Of a DNA stretch of 64,000 bases, positions 57,989-64,000 are shown in pieces. Within the stretch, counting starts at the first letter, position 1. Each line of letters opens with the position of its first letter. The stretch is from Aquilaria yunnanensis. Taxonomy: Eukaryota > Streptophyta > Magnoliopsida > Malvales > Thymelaeaceae. Position numbers and translations under genes: made by a program. The DNA lies in contig CM077600.1 of assembly GCA_039654915.1 (NCBI GenBank), positions 25,590,953-25,654,952 of the forward strand, in the 5' to 3' direction. The notes below the pieces were generated by a model, which was given only the letters and a program-made list of their open reading frames with translations, was not told the origin of the DNA and ran no database searches.

Positions 57989-60900
57989 CTACTCATCACT
58001 TGCTATGAAGTTTGGTTCCTCGTCCTTGCACAAGTACTCATCACACAATGATGCAGTAGACCAACCTCTACGGAGCCGCAAGATGTCCTCCGTGAAAGTT
58101 GACCCTGAGGCTCCAATGAACACACTGGACAGAGCGCATATTGTTTTATCTAACATAGCTTCCACCTTCAAGATGAAGCACAAGTAAGCAGGCAATGGAT
58201 GGACTCAAGTAAAGAGTAAAAGTGACCATGCAAAGGAAAAATGATGTCTTGAATATGCTGAACAACTGTACCTTGAGTCCTATCATTCCATAAGCCAAGT
58301 ATATCCAATACTTAAATAGTGAGGTTTTTTTTTTTGGGCCCCGGGGGGGGGGGGGGGGGGGGGGGGTGGGTGGGGCGTGGGGGTTTGTGTTAAAAACAGC
58401 AGTAAAAAAATTAAGACCCTCATCTTCTCACGGGAACAAAACTAAGGGCGAAGTAAATTCAGTCTCCCTGATTTTATTATTTTATTTTCACAGCGAGCCA
58501 CTCGCCAAGCAGAGGATTAGAAGAATGTGTCAAAGACCATAATCCAGCTACCATAATCTCACCACTTACCATAGCAAAAGCATTAGACTGAAAAATATGG
58601 AGATGAATTTAACTTTTCACTCAACTAAAGGCCAACAAATATCTTTTGAAGAAAATAGAAAGTATGGTTTCCAATTCCTCACCTGTGAATCTCCCTCAAT
58701 GCCATGCCTGTATAACAGAGCATCCCACTTTTCGGCAGAATTACGAGCTGGTCTTTTAACAAGTGGTACAGTTTTCCCATTCACCATAATCAAAGACTGC
58801 AGCAACCCTGTTTCACTTTCTGCTGCATCAGTAGAAAGATATATAACTGGTGCATTGGCCCTCTCAACCACCTTTGTAATGCAATCAGCAGCTTGCGGAA
58901 TAGGGTAAAAGCAACTAGGTTTTTTAGCATTGCTGGCAAGAACAGGAAAAATAAACAAACAATGAAGCACTGCAAATTAGTTATGAACTTAAGGGAAAAA
59001 AAACACAAGTAAACAACATATCTCACAGCCAACTTGATTATGAACTCTTAAACTCAGACAGAAAGCAATTCAACTTAAAGCTAAAGCTGATAAGTTGGGA
59101 TGATTAAAGCATTACGTCCCACAATTCCCCCCCCCCCCCCGCCCCCCAACCCACTTGCAAGGCAACTGCTGAACAAGTGGACAAAGCACATGCCCTCTCT
59201 TCATAGTGAGCTGAAATTAGTTTTTCGGTTGCTTGGATTCAAACTAGGGATTTCTAAGTCAAACTGTACTAAGATGGCGAACCATACCACCTAAAAGCTT
59301 AAGTTAAAAGGCACGAGCAACTCAAACATTATATGGTATCTCTTGGCATATTCTATGAATTAACTTCTAGTCTCTTCTATATTGCCACACTTTTCTTTCA
59401 TAACAATATGCTCTTGAGAGACATGAAGCACAATCAACCTCTCTACCCTTTCAGGATACATTGCAGACGTCAAAGTGCAGTGTATCCAGGTCAATCAGGA
59501 GTCGGCAGTTAACATTAAGCCGTTCCGCGCTCTTGGCTACTGAGGCATTCTGCCCAGGAAGAAGGGTGGGAGAGAAGAGAAACTGAACTCTGCCTGCCAG
59601 GCAAATAGCTAAACTTTTAGGCAAGTGTTATACAAGGCTACACATTTAGTTCATCGGATTGCACAACTTCGGGGGGGCTGCACAGAAGAGTTGATCGCCT
59701 GATGAGGAAATTTCATGGTATTGTATGGAAACCCAATATTGAGATCTAGGAACACATTATCCTTCCTCCATGTTCATTCTCTCCAACTCGAGCCCTAAGT
59801 TCTATCACTACTGCTTCTTGCTTCCAGGAAACTACACCACTAGCACTGGAAAAAAAAAAAAAAATCAACCATGTCCTATAGTTTACATCAGACATTGCCT
59901 ACGAATACAAATAGTGATCATTTTAACAGCTCAGTTCTAAAGATATTTTACTACAACATCATCAGGTCTATGTTTCACAATAAAGCATCTGGCTCATCAG
60001 CTTCCAATGAATTATTATTTGTTAGACCAGTTCCATTGTTGAAAAACCTTTCAAAGAAAACGTCCCTTCTTTGGCATAAAAAAGTTATCTTAAGTAGAGT
60101 TACCTATTTCAACATGTTAATAAGGAAAAAGGAAGGAAGACATACCAAAACTTCAAGAAGCCATGTCGCCTGAAGTGGAGAGCAACATAGTTCTTCCCCA
60201 AGAATGTCTGCATAAACCTCTCAGCCGTCAATAAAATGAGCCTACTTGGCTCAACCAAAGTTTTGCACTTATGAGCAATGGGACCACCAGGCTGCATTAC
60301 CCACTCTGGCTCTACATCTGCATAGAACACATCCCCAATGGCAATCACATCATCTCCTGAACCAAACTTATCAATCACCTCTTGCACCGTCTTCATACTG
60401 GGTTTCTTAACGTCCTCCTTCCAGGCAGACTCCAATTTTCCCATTGAAATCCCCAGCCCCTTCAGCTTCTTCAAATGATCCTCATCCACATAACAGGGCT
60501 GAGGGTACGAGAAATAGCATATAAATCGATCAATGTGAGCATGATGCTTCTTAGTTTCAGTGAATTCTTCAAAAGTAATGACAACTTTCCTCCCCAAACA
60601 ATCATTAATATGCTCAACATCCAAGACTGTACTATAGTCATAATCAAACTTGGAACTGGGAATAACTAGAACTCTATTCAACACAGCAGCAAAAAACATA
60701 TGCTTTTCTAGACAAATCAAATGATTACTCATCTGTCCCGATAGACAAATCGCGAACAAGTACTTATCCGCTCTCGGCTTCCATTCAATCGTTTTCCTCT
60801 CCGAAAGCTTCTGGTCGACCTTTCTACACAAATCAAAGCCGAAAGCAGGATCGAAAACGCCGCTAGGACTGGTCAATTTCCCCGTCCGGTGAGGCATTAA

Positions 60901-61398
60901 CAAAACTTCTTCGATTTGTTTGCTCAAGTCAATTTGCTTGAGCAAGGAACCCTTGAGATCATCGAATTGAACTATGGAGACATTGTTCTTGGCGAAAGTT
61001 TGATTCCAGAGAGCGAGAAGCGAAGTTCGCTGCTGATTGAGCAAATAAAGAGCGCGCAATTCAGCCTCCTTGGACCGATCAGCGACGGAGTCGGATCGCA
61101 GGGAGGATAAATTACCGGAGAAGAGGCTCTTAATGTCGAAGGAGAAGAAGATCACAACGACGAGGAGCGGGACGAAGATGGCGAAGAGGTAGAGATAGCG
61201 CTTGTTGAAGTTGAGCTTGAAACGGCGGCGGATTTGGGACTCAAGGTCGTCGACTTGGAAGGTGGATCTGGGAGCCGCCAGAGCAGATGTGGGCCGAGTC
61301 GGACTTCCTGGGATTCGCGCTGGGAGATGTTTGGTGTCGTTTTGGTGGATTAAGGTTTGGCGATCGTCGTCGTCGTCGTCGGAGAAATCTCTGTCCAT
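57989..61398 (-). CDS. O-fucosyltransferase family protein (plant GT106-like), type II membrane protein
   Basis: 559 aa from three exons in coding order: 61398-60146, 58932-58683, 58165-57989; introns of 1213 and 517 bp; 560 codons with no stop. N-terminal cytosolic tail with an acidic run (DDDDDD), one membrane helix at about 68-87, then a luminal stem and the O-FucT domain: FAICLSGQMSNHLICLEKHM, RVLVIPSSKFDYDY, a conserved ALHFRRHGFLKF at 406-417 just before the first splice site, then CFYPIPQAADCI and VIYLSTDAAESE; the last exon has ASGSTFTEDILRLRRGW. Plant members transfer sugars, such as fucose or rhamnose, from nucleotide donors in the Golgi. The acceptor here cannot be told. The large first exon and few introns are unlike its neighbours. 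Confidence 0.9.
58343..58366. repeat. G24 homopolymer in intron 2 of the O-fucosyltransferase gene
   Basis: Twenty-four consecutive G on the plus strand, followed by further G blocks (TGGGTGGGGCG). The pre-mRNA of this minus-strand gene would carry C24. Such tracts are prone to length error in sequencing. Confidence 0.9.
59127..59147. repeat. C14-G-C6 tract in intron 1 of the O-fucosyltransferase gene
   Basis: A C-run on the plus strand, so G-rich in the pre-mRNA. Together with the G24 tract it gives complementary C-rich and G-rich runs within one transcript. Confidence 0.9.
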
Positions 61399-61670
61399 TC
61401 GTGAGCCGGAGAGTGGGGAATTCAGTGAGTGGGCGCGCGAATTGGACTGAAAATAGAAATGTGATTGATAATAAGTCGTTCAAAGGTTTTCTGTGGATTC
61501 GCAGAAGTTGCAGGGAGAAAGATATTGACACAGGAAGAAGATCAGTTTTGTTTGTTGGACGGAATGAAACAGAAACGGTCGGTAGCGGAAAAGACCCGTT
61601 AACAGTGGGTCAAAAAATCGTGTGGGTTGGAGCCCCGGAAATTGATCTTCGTTAGGCCTAGTTTGCTTTT
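61399..61670 (-). promoter_or_regulatory. Leader and promoter region of the O-fucosyltransferase gene
   Basis: GC-richer stretch directly upstream of the start codon on the minus strand. No clear TATA box. Confidence 0.4.
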
Positions 61671-64000
61671 GTTCAATGCAGCCCAGTTAACATATTTTTT
61701 TGGTTCTGGGTCGGGTTGTGCATTCTAACCGGTTTCAAAAAGCCCATTCTCTTGGGAATCACAACCACCTGCGGCCCATCCCTTACTCCCAAGCCACCAC
61801 TCCTAATTCCTAAAAGCATATCCGCCTCATCTAGACTCTCACAAATCTAGAGGCATTTACCACTTACAGTCCAACCATCAAGAACGGAGTCAGTAAACTC
61901 TCACCTGCTTTGAGACTGCCAATGGCCAATCACAAAATAATTATTTTACACTATTGACTTGTTGGTTAACGGTGTTAGAAATAAGAGGAAAGGTAAACTT
62001 TTTAATCTGAGGCTAGATGTAATTTCAATTAACTTGAGCGTAATTAGTGTAATAACTCTAAAAATTGAAATCCTTCTTCAACACACATGTGGCCAATATG
62101 AGAAAAACCAACTTTAAAAGCCTTAGCTAGTTGGGCTTACATTAACGGTAAATTATAATGTTTCTAAGCTTCAGATCTTGGGTTTATGTCTGTATTTGGA
62201 CATCTTCAAACTCCGCACCTTAAATCCTTTTGTAAGGACAACATTTGTGTTGTGAGTTTTCTAACTCTAATCCACAAGCGCGCAGGATGTATATAGATAT
62301 GATGAATAAGATATTGTTCCCATAAAGATTGATTTGTATGATTTGTCAATTACCAAGACCATGAGACTCACTTTAGCTAACACAAGCAACAATTAATGAT
62401 TTGCTTACTATGAAAAATAACTAAGTTTGCAACTCTACTTAAATTACTACTAAACAAGAACAACAAACACAATGCAAATTTAGGATTTTCTAGTGAATTA
62501 ATGAAACACACTTCCTATGGTTTTCACTATTTAACTTGGTTAGCTAGTGAATTAATGCTAATAGTTTGGTTTTTCTACTTGTTGGTGAAATTAATTAATT
62601 GGACTCTTACTCTTCAAAGTGAAAGGGTCACTCTCCCAAGTTTATACTAAAATGAACTCCCATCTAAATTACTAATTCAAGAGGGACATTACAAGTTCAA
62701 TTTACCTTCACCTTGTGTCCTAGACTAATTTCCCAACAAGCCCATGACCGCCACAGTCTTCTCCTAATTCTAATTCCTTTTAATCTTTTTCAAGAGTTTA
62801 AAAAAAATCTAAGATGCAATTGGCTAGGGCTCTTAATCAATCAATACAACAATAAGCTCAAGGAGAAGAGTAAACAAGCAATGGAGGAAAACCAAAGTCA
62901 AATAGTCATTAATCTAACCAATATAACCAATTCAAGTAGCTACAACCATAAAAAGTATAGAAAAACTACTCCATAATCAAACTAAACATAAACATGAAAA
63001 TACACAAAATAACATTCATGTCTAACTACAAGGAAAGGGAAAGAAAGAACTAAAGTGGACTAAATAAGCTTGACTCATCAAGTCTTCAAGAAATCCTCAA
63101 TGTTAGTGTCGTGCCCAAAGGCCAATCATGAGATGGTTGTATTTTTGCGCATTAAGTCATGATATTTTATTAAGGCATTAATCCAGCAATTATTTTTGTT
63201 GTTTTGTTTCTGTGTAATGTAATAAACATAATTGTAACCCTAGAATAATTATATTCTCAAATGTCCCTGGTTTAGTATTATTGTGGAGCGGGTTGCAATA
63301 ACACATAACGACTAGCATATGTGAGACTAATATTAGATATATAGTCTACATATGGGTACAAGTTGGAAAAATTATGTACTTGACCGACCTACCATGAGAA
63401 CACTACATGGATCGTTATAAGAGTGTCATAAGTGATTCTCATAGTGATCATGGTATATGTAGTCCTTCGACCTAAGATCATCAAGGTTCCCTACATATGA
63501 GTCACATACTTTGATACTTTTCTTTGTTGCTCGTAACTGAGTGAACTTGAAGGAGGTCATTGAGTATGTCACAAATTATGTGGAGGGATTTATATGATCA
63601 AGATGAGATTTGTCCCTCCTATATAACGGGAGTGATATATTCGGGTCCCTTAATAAAATGAGACTTAGAAAATGCATTGCCATGCTCGAATGAGTTAATA
63701 TACAGTATCAATGTCATTAGTTTAAGTTGGTCTACTCAGTAATAAAAAAACCAAAAATTGGGTTATACGAGAGTGACACATTCCATGTCCCGTGCTTAGT
63801 CTTGCTATCTTGGATAAAGGGACAATGACATATGTCGGTAATGATTATAAGGGTTTAGTTGAATCACCGACAATCTTGTCACTTGGGTAGCAATGATGTG
63901 TTGCTAGACACCATTCATTGCTTATGATCATAAATCGATCATTGCCAACGTGGTAAGAGTCTATTGGGTCGCACACATAGAGCTATTTGGATCATTAAAG
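61671..64000. other. Intergenic DNA, no supported gene
   Basis: AT-rich. From about 63100 base composition is more even (TGTTAGTGTCGTGCCCAAAG onward) and looks like one end of a repeat that runs off the right edge, but I cannot classify it. The open frame at 62713-62976 has no motifs. Confidence 0.45.

Noticed and set aside
59100..59300. SINE suggested by a tRNA-like GTTTGAATCC box on the minus strand
   Set aside because: The A box and tail are not clear, and the adjacent poly-C run confuses the border.

Overview
The window is nuclear DNA of a flowering plant, most likely a eudicot. It is AT-rich, its genes have many short GT-AG introns, and they encode a plant-type plasma-membrane-family H+-ATPase, a STRUBBELIG-family receptor kinase, proteasome RPT1 and a plant O-fucosyltransferase. 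Species cannot be told from the sequence.

1-15889 is one large LTR retrotransposon on the minus strand, running off the left edge. Read 5' to 3' on its own strand it has a 2.73-kb 5' LTR (13156-15889), a tRNA-Arg-type primer binding site, a repeat-rich leader, a broken Ogre/Tat-like gag (11936-10055), a long repeat-filled spacer, three tandem paralogous 182-residue ORFs with a CX2CX4CX3C cluster, an intronless LOG-like (cytokinin-activating enzyme) ORF, about 47 tandem 45-51-bp units that can each fold as a hairpin, a polypurine tract and the start of the 3' LTR. No reverse transcriptase, RNase H or integrase was found, so it looks non-autonomous. The LOG ORF and two of the three paralogues sit just downstream of the same TATA-containing module, so the block reads as four repeated gene cassettes inside a retrotransposon. 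This is the most unusual thing in the window. The LTR ends differ at 1 of 170 positions, so the insertion is young.

15890-64000 is a gene region with six multi-exon genes whose exons I joined by hand; every joined frame closes. They are: an AHA10/PH5-type P3A H+-ATPase (+, 953 aa, 21 coding exons), an SRF6/7-like LRR receptor kinase with degenerate catalytic motifs (+, 723 aa, 16 exons), a KxDL-motif (KXD1) protein (+, 120 aa, 3 exons), 26S proteasome RPT1 (-, 426 aa, 10 exons), a mitochondrial K+/H+-exchange-related protein (-, 276 aa, 8 exons) and an O-fucosyltransferase family protein (-, 559 aa, 3 exons). KXD1 and RPT1 are tail to tail.

The gaps hold small DNA transposons. Two Mutator-like elements have 9-bp target duplications: 40564-41312, just upstream of KXD1, and 52669-53770, which carries a pectin-methylesterase-inhibitor-like fragment (a Pack-MULE). 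Related copies lie at about 48248-48690, just upstream of RPT1, and 51609-52640. A fold-back MITE is at 17198-17653. The genes have unrelated housekeeping and signalling roles and do not form a functional cluster.
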